Below, in pieces: positions 46,954 to 55,165 of a stretch of DNA of 64,000 bases. The position numbers and the translations under genes were made by a program. Numbering within the stretch: position 1 is the stretch's first letter; each line of letters begins with the position of its first letter. Below the pieces are notes generated by a model. The model saw only the letters and a program-made list of their open reading frames with translations, made no database searches and was not told the origin of the DNA. The DNA comes from Pseudarthrobacter enclensis (lineage in GTDB: Bacteria; Actinomycetota; Actinomycetes; Actinomycetales; Micrococcaceae), in assembly GCF_030811655.1 (NCBI RefSeq), contig NZ_JAUSRE010000012.1:62001-126000 (forward strand), read 5' to 3'.

Positions 46954-48015
46954 GTGGGTTTGGACTTTACGGCGATCGACTTTGAAACAGCCAACGGCTT
47001 CCGCGGCTCCCCCTGCTCCGTGGGACTGACGAAGGTGAGGAACGGGAAAATAGTGGCGGAAGCCTCCTGGCTGATGCGCCCGCCGGCCAACTACGACCAC
47101 TTCGACCACCACAATGTGCGGATCCACCGGATTACCCCGGACGACGTTGCAGGGCAGCCGAGGTTCGGCGATCTGTTTCCGGAAATCGGTGCCTTCATTG
47201 GAGAGGACGTCCTGGTGGCCCACAATGCCGCCTTCGACCTGGGCGTGATCCGCTCCGCACTTGAAGTGTCCGGCCTCCCCGGTCCGGCCTACGATTACGT
47301 CTGCACGGTCATGCTGTCGAGGCGCTGCTACTCGCTGGTCTCCAACTCGCTTCCGTTCGCGGCCGAGGAAGCCGGCGTGCCGCTGGTCAACCACCATGAT
47401 GCCGCCGAAGATGCGCGTGCGTGCGCCGGCATCCTCATCGATATCGCCGCCCGCAACGGTGCCAACAGCATTGCAGAGCTCTATCTTTCGCTGGGTCTTG
47501 CCATCCCGCGCCAGCCGGCCTTCGACCCGGCCACGGGGGACCTGTCCAAGCCCAGCCTGGCTGCCATGTCAGGCGGGTCCGGCAACGGAGCTGAGCTGGT
47601 CCGCCGGTTCCAGTCCGGCTGGCCTGAGGAAGGGCTGAACCCGGAGCCCAACATGGATGCCGAGCCCAGCCACCCCCTGTACGCGCAGACGGTGGTGTTC
47701 ACGGGGCAACTGTCCATTGCCCGCCCCGAGGCGAAGCTGCGGTCCGCCCGGTGCGGCGCGCGGACGGAAAGCCGGGTTACTGGCCGTACCACCGTCCTTG
47801 TGGTGGGGGACGGGTTCGTAGCCTCCGACCTGCGCTCGGGAAGGCTCACCGGCAAGGCGCGCCGCGTCCTGGAACTCCATGAGCGGGGACAGGCCATCGA
47901 GGTACTCTCCGAGGGTGAGTTCCTGCAGATGGTGGGCGGGGATGTTCCGCAGGCTCCGACGGCCGATGCCGGCGCACCCTGGAACGGCGTCCTGGCGCCT
48001 CCCGTCAGCGCTTGA
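46954..48015 (+). CDS. DnaQ-like 3'-5' exonuclease with C-terminal BRCT domain
   Basis: 353 residues. DEDDh motifs: DFTAIDFETANG (Exo I), AHNAAFDLGVIRS (Exo II) and HHDAAEDARACAG (Exo III). A linker of about 60 residues leads to a BRCT-type domain starting at YAQTVVFTGQLSIARPEA. BRCT domains dock DNA-repair partners, so a repair or replication editing role is probable, rather than the Pol III epsilon subunit itself. GTG start at 46954; a longer frame upstream is antisense to dedA and is discarded. Confidence 0.9.
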   Translation: MGLDFTAIDFETANGFRGSPCSVGLTKVRNGKIVAEASWLMRPPANYDHFDHHNVRIHRITPDDVAGQPRFGDLFPEIGAFIGEDVLVAHNAAFDLGVIRSALEVSGLPGPAYDYVCTVMLSRRCYSLVSNSLPFAAEEAGVPLVNHHDAAEDARACAGILIDIAARNGANSIAELYLSLGLAIPRQPAFDPATGDLSKPSLAAMSGGSGNGAELVRRFQSGWPEEGLNPEPNMDAEPSHPLYAQTVVFTGQLSIARPEAKLRSARCGARTESRVTGRTTVLVVGDGFVASDLRSGRLTGKARRVLELHERGQAIEVLSEGEFLQMVGGDVPQAPTADAGAPWNGVLAPPVSA

Positions 48016-48084
48016 GCCGTCCCGCGCTGGGCGTGCATACAGTCATGCGGCGCAACAAAGCTTGGCTCCCGGGCGCCGCGCTCC

Positions 48085-48090
48085 TAGCCT
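48085..48090 (+). promoter_or_regulatory. -10 element, leaderless arrangement (DUF4395)
   Basis: TAGCCT lies six bases before ATG 48097. Confidence 0.5.
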
Positions 48091-48096
48091 TGCGTC

Positions 48097-48576
48097 ATGT
48101 CCTCCGTTTTCGCGTTCCCCAATCCCGTCAATGAATACGCTGCCCGCGTCACCGCAGCGCTCGTGGTGCTGCTCGCCGTCGTCACCGCCATTGCAGGTTC
48201 AGGGTGGGGACTGCTGGCCATCGCCGCCGGGTTCTGGCTGCGGCTCCTCTTCGGCCCGCGTATCTCGCCCCTGGCCCTGCTCTCGGTCAAAGTGATCACG
48301 CCGCGGCTGGGGAAGGCCAAGCTGGTGGCCGGTCCGCCCAAGCGCTTCGCCCAGGGCATCGGCGCTGCGGTCTCCACGGCAGCCCTTCTCCTGTTCACTG
48401 CCGGTGCGGCTCCGGCGGCCTGGGCGCTCCTGGGCGTCCTGGTCATCGCGGCGTCGCTGGAGGCTTTCGCCGGGTTCTGCCTCGGCTGCACGATTTTCGG
48501 GTTCCTGCAGCGCCGCGGGGTGATCCCCGAGGACGTCTGCGAGGCCTGCAACAACATCAGCCTTCGCCGGTCGTAA
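48097..48576 (+). CDS. DUF4395 membrane protein
   Basis: 159 residues with about four helices (AARVTAALVVLLAVVTAIAG, LLAIAAGFWLRLLFG and two more) and conserved Cys residues near the C-terminus (FCLGCTIFGF, EDVCEACN). DUF4395 genes are often next to sulfurtransferases or thioredoxins, which is not the case here. Function unknown. Overlaps the convergent ADP-ribosylglycohydrolase by 20 bases. Confidence 0.85.
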   Translation: MSSVFAFPNPVNEYAARVTAALVVLLAVVTAIAGSGWGLLAIAAGFWLRLLFGPRISPLALLSVKVITPRLGKAKLVAGPPKRFAQGIGAAVSTAALLLFTAGAAPAAWALLGVLVIAASLEAFAGFCLGCTIFGFLQRRGVIPEDVCEACNNISLRRS

Positions 48577-49642
48577 CCTTTACCAATTGATCCGCCATGC
48601 CGCGGATCACCTCCGGTGCTTCCAGCACATCGAGCCACGGCGCGGGCAGGCAGTCCTCCCCGTACAGGGCGCCAAGAATGTTTCCTGCCAGGGAGGCCGC
48701 CGTGTCGCTGCCGCCGCTGTGGTTCACCGCCGCCGCCAGGGCGTTCCGGAAATGCCATTCCGGCCGGGTCCCGGCATCGTCGGCGGGAAGAGTGGCAAGG
48801 ACGGCATAGAGGGCGACGGCGAGAGCCTCCTCCGCCAACCAGCCTCCGCCCAGCACCTGGACCAGTTCCCCTGGGGCAACAACGCCCTTCTCCGCGAGGC
48901 TGAGGGCGGCCCCCAGCCGTCCGGGCAGCTCGGGGGCCACGGCCGGAAGGGCCGCGGCGTGCGCGCAGACCGCGGCGGCGGCGTCCCGCAGTCCGTCGCC
49001 GGAGACCAACCGGTGGATCAGCAGGCTGAAGATCCCGGCACTTTGGTGCGCGGCCGGATGCCCGTGGGTCAGCGCGGCGGCATCGGCACTCAGCTTGTAG
49101 ACGGCGTCGGGCGCGATGTGTGGAACCAGCCCGAACGGTGCGGAGCGCATCACTGTCCCGGGGCCTTTTGCCGCGGGGTTGACGGGACGCGCGGATGTTC
49201 CCATTTCGCCGGTGGCCAGCCCGCTGATGCAGTCCTTTTCCGGATGCCGCCGCTGCCGGAGGACCTCGTTTCCGTCGATCCAGCGTGGCTGGGGTACGGG
49301 CGCTGAGGCCCCGGCGTCTTCACCCTGGGTTGCCAGCCACCGCAGGTAGGCCAGCCAAAGGCAGGCGTTGACGTCCGCCCCCACTCCAGCGTTGGCCCAC
49401 TCCAGTGCCTCCACCAGTCCGTCGACCGTGTAGAGGGTCAGCTGCGTATCGTCCGAAAAGTGGCGCGGGCCGGAAAGCTGTTCAAGTCCGGTCAGGCCCT
49501 GAGGCCCGAAACGCTGGCGGATGTCGTCGATTGAGTCGAACTCCACGGCGTAACCCAGTGCATCTCCCAGCGCGCCGCCCAGCAGGCAGCCGTGAATCCG
49601 GGATTTGAGGGCGGGCGCAGGTATGCCGTGGTCAATGCTCAT
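48557..49642 (-). CDS. ADP-ribosylglycohydrolase family protein
   Basis: 361 residues. The Mg2+-binding motifs are intact: GCLLGGALGDALGYAVEFDS, SDDTQLTLYTVDG and SGGSDTAASLAGNILGALYG. It hydrolyses protein- or nucleotide-linked ADP-ribose in characterised members. ATG 49642 with TAAATT six bases upstream. No dinitrogenase-reductase partner gene is nearby. Confidence 0.93.
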   Translation of the reverse strand: MSIDHGIPAPALKSRIHGCLLGGALGDALGYAVEFDSIDDIRQRFGPQGLTGLEQLSGPRHFSDDTQLTLYTVDGLVEALEWANAGVGADVNACLWLAYLRWLATQGEDAGASAPVPQPRWIDGNEVLRQRRHPEKDCISGLATGEMGTSARPVNPAAKGPGTVMRSAPFGLVPHIAPDAVYKLSADAAALTHGHPAAHQSAGIFSLLIHRLVSGDGLRDAAAAVCAHAAALPAVAPELPGRLGAALSLAEKGVVAPGELVQVLGGGWLAEEALAVALYAVLATLPADDAGTRPEWHFRNALAAAVNHSGGSDTAASLAGNILGALYGEDCLPAPWLDVLEAPEVIRGMADQLVKVTTGEG

Positions 49643-49648
49643 GGGGTA

Positions 49649-49654
49649 AATTTA
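49649..49654 (-). promoter_or_regulatory. -10 element of the ADP-ribosylglycohydrolase gene, leaderless arrangement
   Basis: TAAATT on the minus strand six bases before ATG 49642. Confidence 0.55.
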
Positions 49655-49766
49655 CCGTCCGGCGCACAGCAGCCGCGCGGGGCCTCGCTTGGACGGGGAG
49701 GAGCGGTGGCCGGGTGCCCTCCAGCAAACGCACAGCCTGGGCTGGGATACTGTCCGGGTTGCCCTG

Positions 49767-49780
49767 GCCGGTATACCGGC
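49767..49780 (+). promoter_or_regulatory. 14-bp palindrome upstream of the aquaporin gene
   Basis: GCCGGTATACCGGC is perfectly symmetric and lies 33 bases before ATG 49814. It is operator-like, but no cognate regulator is known. Confidence 0.35.
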
Positions 49781-49813
49781 GGCCACCTGCTTCCCACATG
49801 TAAAGGTTTGAAC

Positions 49814-50812
49814 ATGAGCACCCCTGTCTCCGAACGCGACACACTGCAGCCCGGCGGCACAGCTCCTGCCCCCGCCCTCATGCCCCGACTCGTGGCCGAG
49901 GCCTTCGGCAGCCTTTTCCTGGCGGTTGCCGGATTGGGCGTGCCGCTGTTCAGCATTCCGCAGTCCAGCCCTGTTCCCGCGGCCCTCGCTGCGGGGCTGG
50001 CCATCACCGCGGCAATGCTCGCCTTCGGGCACATTTCCGGTGGCCACTTCAATCCGGCCATCACCCTCGGGCACCTCCTGGCCGGACGGATCCGCGCAGG
50101 CGCAGCGGCAGCATACGCCGCCGCCCAGGTGGTGGGTGCGCTGGTGGGGGCCCTTGCCCTGTTCGGGATCCTGCGCACCCTGCCCGGCATCACGGACAGC
50201 CGCACTGCCTTTGATACCGTGGCCGCGGGATTTGGGGAGCATTCCCTCATCCAGGCGCCCGTTGCCGCCGTCGTTCTGCTGGAACTGCTGGGGGCCGCGA
50301 TCATCGTGGCAGTCTTCCTGGGCGCCGGTGGCCGCGGAGGTGACAGCCGTACTGTGGCGCCCGTGGCGGTCGGCCTGTCCTTCGCGGCGCTGCTGCAGGT
50401 GGGCCAGTCGGTGGGGAACCTGCCGTTCAACCCCGCCCGGGCCGTGGCCTCCGCCATCTTCAGCTCCGGCTGGGCCGTGGAGCAGCTGTGGGTTTTCCTG
50501 GTGGCGCCGCTGGCCGGCGGAGCCATTGCGGGGCTGGTGTTCAGGATTCCAGCCGTGGCTGAATCCCCTGCGCCCGTCACGGGCCAGGCGTCCGACGGGG
50601 AAGAATCCACCAGCGACGAAGCGGCCGGGGATGACATTGACGCTGACGGCGGGGTGGCGGACGGCGCCAACGGCCACGTCACCAGGGAAATGGACGGCAG
50701 TGGCGCGGTTGCTGCCGGTCCGGACGGGGTTGTGCCGGTTGTGGCAGCCAAGCAGGAGAAGTCCCGCGGCGTCAGCGAGGCCCAGGAATTCTTCGACCGC
50801 AAACGATCCTGA
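49814..50812 (+). CDS. MIP-family aquaporin
   Basis: 332 residues. Six helices with both pore motifs: NPA in SGGHFNPAITLGH and NPA followed by Arg in LPFNPARAV. Loop residues suggest water or small-solute transport, but the aromatic/arginine filter cannot be assigned with certainty. The C-terminal 110 residues are a hydrophilic acidic tail, unusual for AqpZ. ATG 49814 with AAAGG upstream. The frame extends upstream without homology. Confidence 0.9.
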   Translation: MSTPVSERDTLQPGGTAPAPALMPRLVAEAFGSLFLAVAGLGVPLFSIPQSSPVPAALAAGLAITAAMLAFGHISGGHFNPAITLGHLLAGRIRAGAAAAYAAAQVVGALVGALALFGILRTLPGITDSRTAFDTVAAGFGEHSLIQAPVAAVVLLELLGAAIIVAVFLGAGGRGGDSRTVAPVAVGLSFAALLQVGQSVGNLPFNPARAVASAIFSSGWAVEQLWVFLVAPLAGGAIAGLVFRIPAVAESPAPVTGQASDGEESTSDEAAGDDIDADGGVADGANGHVTREMDGSGAVAAGPDGVVPVVAAKQEKSRGVSEAQEFFDRKRS

Positions 50813-50856
50813 CGGCCCAGGCCGCGGCCGTTTTCCGCAGTGTCAGTGCCTGCCGA

Positions 50857-50862
50857 TAGCTT
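50857..50862 (+). promoter_or_regulatory. -10 element of sbcD, leaderless arrangement
   Basis: TAGCTT lies six bases before ATG 50869. Confidence 0.5.
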
Positions 50863-50868
50863 AGGGAT

Positions 50869-52047
50869 ATGCGGTTACTTCACACCTCCGACTGGCACCT
50901 GGGCCGTTCCTTCCACGGCGTCGGCATGCTGGACGCCCAGCGTGCTTTCATTGACCAGCTGGTGGCAGCGGTTGAGCGGGACGGCATCGACGTTGTCCTG
51001 ATCGCCGGTGACGTCTATGACCGTGCGCTGCCCGGCGTGGACGTTGTCCACCTCCTTGATGACGCGCTTGTCAGGCTCACTGCTGCGGGGGCAAAAGTGG
51101 TCCTCACCAGCGGAAACCACGACTCCGCCATCAGGCTCGGATTTGCGTCCCGGTTGCTGGAGCGCGGGGGAGTGCACCTGCGCACCCGGCTCGAGGACCT
51201 GGACAAACCGCTTCTGCTGCCGCTCGGAACTGACTCCGACGGAACGGACGCCGTGCTGGCGCTTTACGGTATTCCGTGGCTGGAGCCGAGGCTCGTGGCT
51301 GAACAGCTGGGGACGGAATCAGCCAGCCATTTTGAGGTCACCCGTGCGGCCACCGGCCTGATCCGGGAGGACATTGCGCGGCGGGCGGGGTCCGCAGCCG
51401 TCCACTCCGTGGTCCTGGCGCACACCTTTGCCAGCGGAGGCATCAGTTCGGACAGCGAGCGGGACCTGAGTATCGGCGGTGTGGGGGCCGTGCCGCTGGA
51501 TCTGTTCGATGGCTTCAGCTACACGGCGCTGGGCCACCTGCACGGGCGGCAGCAGTTGTCGGAGTCCGTGAGGTACTCGGGATCACCACTGGCCTATTCC
51601 TTTTCCGAGTCCGCCCACCGGAAGGGCGCCTGGGTTGTGGACATCGGTCCGGAGGGAGTCACTTCGGTCAGTGAGGTCCTCTGGGAGGCCCCGCGTACCC
51701 TGGCCGTTCTTCGCGGCTCCCTGGAGGACCTCCTGGCTGACCCCGGTCACGCCTGGGCTGAAGCTGCCTATTGCCACATCACTCTTACGGACGCGCAGCG
51801 TCCTGCGCGGGCCATGGAACGGCTCCGGACCAGGTTCCCGGATACCCTTGTACTCGCATTCGATCCCCAGGGCGTGCCCGCCACCACGCAGTCCAGCTAC
51901 AGCAGGAGGCTTGCGGGCGCTCCGGACGACCTTGCCGTCTGCTGCGGCTTCCTGGAACACGTCCGGGGACGGGATGCGGACCCGGCGGAAAAGACTGCGC
52001 TCGCTGCAGCGCTGGAAAACGTCAGGCTCCTGGAGGGATCACGGTGA
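50869..52047 (+). CDS. sbcD: Exonuclease SbcCD subunit D (Mre11-like)
   Basis: 392-residue phosphoesterase nuclease that processes hairpins and DNA ends with SbcC. Motifs: LLHTSDWHLGRS, AGDVYDRALPG, LTSGNHDSAIRLG and ALGHLHGRQQ, giving the two-metal site. ATG 50869. The GTG start of sbcC overlaps its TGA by four bases. Confidence 0.96.
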   Translation: MRLLHTSDWHLGRSFHGVGMLDAQRAFIDQLVAAVERDGIDVVLIAGDVYDRALPGVDVVHLLDDALVRLTAAGAKVVLTSGNHDSAIRLGFASRLLERGGVHLRTRLEDLDKPLLLPLGTDSDGTDAVLALYGIPWLEPRLVAEQLGTESASHFEVTRAATGLIREDIARRAGSAAVHSVVLAHTFASGGISSDSERDLSIGGVGAVPLDLFDGFSYTALGHLHGRQQLSESVRYSGSPLAYSFSESAHRKGAWVVDIGPEGVTSVSEVLWEAPRTLAVLRGSLEDLLADPGHAWAEAAYCHITLTDAQRPARAMERLRTRFPDTLVLAFDPQGVPATTQSSYSRRLAGAPDDLAVCCGFLEHVRGRDADPAEKTALAAALENVRLLEGSR

Positions 52048-55000
52048 GGATCCACCATCTGCGGATCTCCGGCTTCGGGCCCTTCGCCGGAAGCGAGGAC
52101 ATCGACTTTGACCGCCTCAGCGCCCATGGCCTGTTCCTGCTGAATGGACCCACCGGTGCCGGCAAAACCAGCGTGCTGGATGCCATCTGCTTCGCCCTGT
52201 ACGGCTCTGTTCCCGGAGCAAGGCAGGACGGCAAGCGGCTGCGCAGCGACCACGCGGACCCGGGGCAGGAGCCGGCCGTGATATGCGAGTTCTCGGCGCA
52301 GGGCCGCCGCTTCGAGGTGACGCGCTCCCCGGCCTGGGAGAAGCCCAGTGCAAGGGGGAAGAAAGGCTTCACCCTCCAGCAGGCCAAAACGTTGCTGCGG
52401 GAGCGCGTGGGCGGATCCTGGGTGGAGAAGTCTGCCCGCAATGACGAGGCGGGTGCCGAAATCATGGCCCTGCTGGGCATGGACCGCGAACAGTTCACGC
52501 GCGTGGTGATGCTGCCGCAGGGTGATTTCGCTGCCTTCCTTCGGTCCAAGGCTGCCGACCGGCTGGACCTGCTGCAGAAGCTCTTTGGCACCCAGCGTTT
52601 TGAAGCACTGGAACAGGAACTCTCGCGGGAGGCCGCCGCTGCCAGGGAGGACGTTGCGGCCCTGTCCGCGCAACTCGAACTCCTCGTCTCGCGGGCAGAA
52701 ACCGAAGCGGCACCCCTGGAGCTCCCATGCGACTCTGCCCCGCCGCCCGGCGACATCCCGCGGCGCCTTGAGTGGCTGCAGGAGTCTGTTGCCGCGCGGC
52801 TGGCTGACCTCACCGAACACGCAGCCGCTGCTGAAGCCGCCAGCCGGGAGCGGCGCACTGAGGTGGAGCTCGAAGCCGGCCGGCAGGAGCGGCACCGGAA
52901 ACTCCACGCCGCCACCGCCCGGCAGCGGGCAGTCAAGGAAGGGGCTGCGCGCCAGGATGAACTGTTGGCCACGCTGGCCCGGCACCGGCAGGCCGAGGTC
53001 CTTCAGGGCCAGCTTCAGGCTGTGGACGCTGCTGCGGCCAAGGTGCGGAGCTCAGCAGCTGCCGCCGGGTCTGCCATGACGCTGCTCCGGCTGGCCGCCG
53101 GGGATGAGGGTGAGCTGGCCCAGCTCAGCCTGGAAGGAAACGCCCCCGGGCCTGCGGAGGAACTGGGGCGCCTTCGCTCGCTCCTGGCCGTCGTCGAGGC
53201 ACGCATTCCGGACGAAGAGAGGCTCCAGGACCTCCGGAACCGGCACCGGCTGCTCTCCGGCAGGCAGGAAGAACTTCAGCAGGCTCTGGACGCGCTGGCC
53301 TTCCAGGCAACGCAGCTGGCATCGGAACGCGAACAGCTGGTGGATGGCCTGGACCACCTGGAGGCCCGCTCGGCCGAGGCCGCGTTGCGTCGCAAGGAAG
53401 CTGCCGCAGCCGCAGAATTGCTCGACGTGGTCCAGCGCCACAGGACCGCAGTCACAGTCCGGGACCGCGTCAAGGTGCGCCATGAAGACTCGCGGGACAA
53501 CCTGCTGGAGGCCAAGCGCCACTGGCTCGACCTGAGGGAGGACCGGCTGGCCAATGCCGCAGCTGAGCTGGCCGCCAAGCTGGTTGCGGGCGATCCCTGC
53601 CCCGTCTGCGGGAGCGGCCAGCACCCCGCTCCCGCAGACCAAGGCACCGGTGGTCCGGGGCTGGCACAGAAGGAAGAAGAAGCCCACGCTGCCTATGAGG
53701 CTGCCGAAGCTGCACACGCCCTGGTCGCCGCTGAACTTGCCGAAGCCGGGCAGGCCGTGGCGGTCCTCGCGAGCCAGGGCGGGAACACCCCGGAAGATGA
53801 TGCCCGCGCCGCCGCGGACAGCGCGGATGCTGCAGCACTCGACGCCGAGCAGGCCGCCAGGGAGCTCCAGGGCCGGCGCCAACGGCTGGAGACCCTGGAT
53901 GCCGCCATCGCCGAAGCCCGTAGCAATGTCTCAGAGGCGGAGGCAGAGCTGTCCCGGACCGCGGCCTCCCTTGCCGACCTTGCCGGACAGGCGGCGGCAC
54001 TGGACAAGGGACTCGCTGGACTGCGTGGCGACCATCGGAGCCTGGACCGCCGGCTGCGGTCACTCGAGGACGCTGTAGCGGTCCTGGATAAGGCCGTGGA
54101 AGCACAGGCACGCCTGGACGCTGCCCGCCTGCAGGAGGACGAAGCCCGCGGGCACCTGGAACGCGCGCTGCCGGAGGCCGGCTTCGCCACCGCCGACGAA
54201 GTCCGCGGGCAACTCCTGGCTTCCAGCGAGGCAGCGGCCCTGGACGCGGCCATCCGCGCAGCACAGGACGAAGCCGCGCGCGTGGCCGGGTTGTTCGAAT
54301 CCGAAGACATCGTGCTGGCGCTGGCCGAAGCCGCGGAGGGCTTCCAGATGGACGAAGAACGGCTTGCTGGATTGCATGCAGGGGCGGCGGCTGCCCGGAA
54401 CAAGGCACGGGAGGCGGACCTGGCCGCAGGGCTGGCCGCCCGCTGCCTTGCATCGCTGCAGTCCATCGCGGCTGAGTACGGCGCATTGGCCAGCTCGTCC
54501 CGGGGGCCGGCGGAGCGGGCGCAAATGCTCGCCGGGCTGGCTGATGCCGCAGCCGGCCGCGGGGAGAACACCTACCGCATGAGCCTGAACAGCTACGTCC
54601 TGGCCGGCCGCCTGGAACAGGTGGCCCTCGCCGCGTCCGAACGCCTGGTGGCCATGAGTGACGGGCGGTACCTGCTTCAGCACACCGACGCAAAGGCGGC
54701 CCGGGGTGCGAAGTCAGGGCTGGGACTGGAAGTGGTGGACCAGTGGACGGGGTTCCGCAGGGACACCTCAACCTTGTCCGGCGGAGAATCCTTCATGGCT
54801 TCACTCTCGCTCGCATTGGGGCTGGCGGACGTAGTCCAGCAGGAGGCCGGCGGAGTGGAAATCGAGACGCTGTTCGTCGACGAGGGCTTTGGCAGCCTGG
54901 ACGAGCAATCGCTGGAGCAGGTCATGGACGCCCTGGAAGGGCTGCGCGACGGCGGCAGGGTAGTGGGGCTGGTGAGCCACGTCGCAGAGATGAAGCAGCG

Positions 55001-55082
55001 GATCGGCACCCAGCTGCAAGTACTCAAAGGCCGCAACGGCTCCACGCTGAGGATCTCCGAAAGCCTGGATGCCGCCGTCTGA
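52044..55082 (+). CDS. sbcC: Exonuclease SbcCD subunit C (Rad50-like)
   Basis: 1012-residue SMC-like ATPase. Walker A GPTGAGKTSVL lies at about 34-44. Two long coiled-coil arms surround the zinc-hook CPVC at residues 519-522. The ABC signature LSGGESFMASLSLALG is near 910 and Walker B LFVDEGFGSLDEQ near 943. GTG 52044 overlaps sbcD; the reading frame extends upstream but antiparallel to sbcD homology, so is discarded. Confidence 0.96.
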   Translation: MRIHHLRISGFGPFAGSEDIDFDRLSAHGLFLLNGPTGAGKTSVLDAICFALYGSVPGARQDGKRLRSDHADPGQEPAVICEFSAQGRRFEVTRSPAWEKPSARGKKGFTLQQAKTLLRERVGGSWVEKSARNDEAGAEIMALLGMDREQFTRVVMLPQGDFAAFLRSKAADRLDLLQKLFGTQRFEALEQELSREAAAAREDVAALSAQLELLVSRAETEAAPLELPCDSAPPPGDIPRRLEWLQESVAARLADLTEHAAAAEAASRERRTEVELEAGRQERHRKLHAATARQRAVKEGAARQDELLATLARHRQAEVLQGQLQAVDAAAAKVRSSAAAAGSAMTLLRLAAGDEGELAQLSLEGNAPGPAEELGRLRSLLAVVEARIPDEERLQDLRNRHRLLSGRQEELQQALDALAFQATQLASEREQLVDGLDHLEARSAEAALRRKEAAAAAELLDVVQRHRTAVTVRDRVKVRHEDSRDNLLEAKRHWLDLREDRLANAAAELAAKLVAGDPCPVCGSGQHPAPADQGTGGPGLAQKEEEAHAAYEAAEAAHALVAAELAEAGQAVAVLASQGGNTPEDDARAAADSADAAALDAEQAARELQGRRQRLETLDAAIAEARSNVSEAEAELSRTAASLADLAGQAAALDKGLAGLRGDHRSLDRRLRSLEDAVAVLDKAVEAQARLDAARLQEDEARGHLERALPEAGFATADEVRGQLLASSEAAALDAAIRAAQDEAARVAGLFESEDIVLALAEAAEGFQMDEERLAGLHAGAAAARNKAREADLAAGLAARCLASLQSIAAEYGALASSSRGPAERAQMLAGLADAAAGRGENTYRMSLNSYVLAGRLEQVALAASERLVAMSDGRYLLQHTDAKAARGAKSGLGLEVVDQWTGFRRDTSTLSGGESFMASLSLALGLADVVQQEAGGVEIETLFVDEGFGSLDEQSLEQVMDALEGLRDGGRVVGLVSHVAEMKQRIGTQLQVLKGRNGSTLRISESLDAAV

Positions 55083-55138
55083 CCCGGGCCGATATACTTG
55101 ACCGCGTTACCGGGTTGCGCGCATCGGGAGGAGGGACG

Positions 55139-55153
55139 ATGCGCAGCGACTGA
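55139..55153 (+). CDS. Four-codon leader ORF upstream of the 55166 MFS gene
   Basis: ATG CGC AGC GAC TGA encodes MRSD, with an excellent Shine-Dalgarno sequence (GGGAGGAGGGA at 55126-55136) and a TATACT hexamer at 55093-55098. It is in frame with, and ends 12 bases before, the MFS GTG, whose own ribosome site is poor. A translated leader or coupling peptide is possible. Its expression is unproven. Confidence 0.4.
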   Translation: MRSD

Positions 55154-55165
55154 ACGAGCCCGGAA

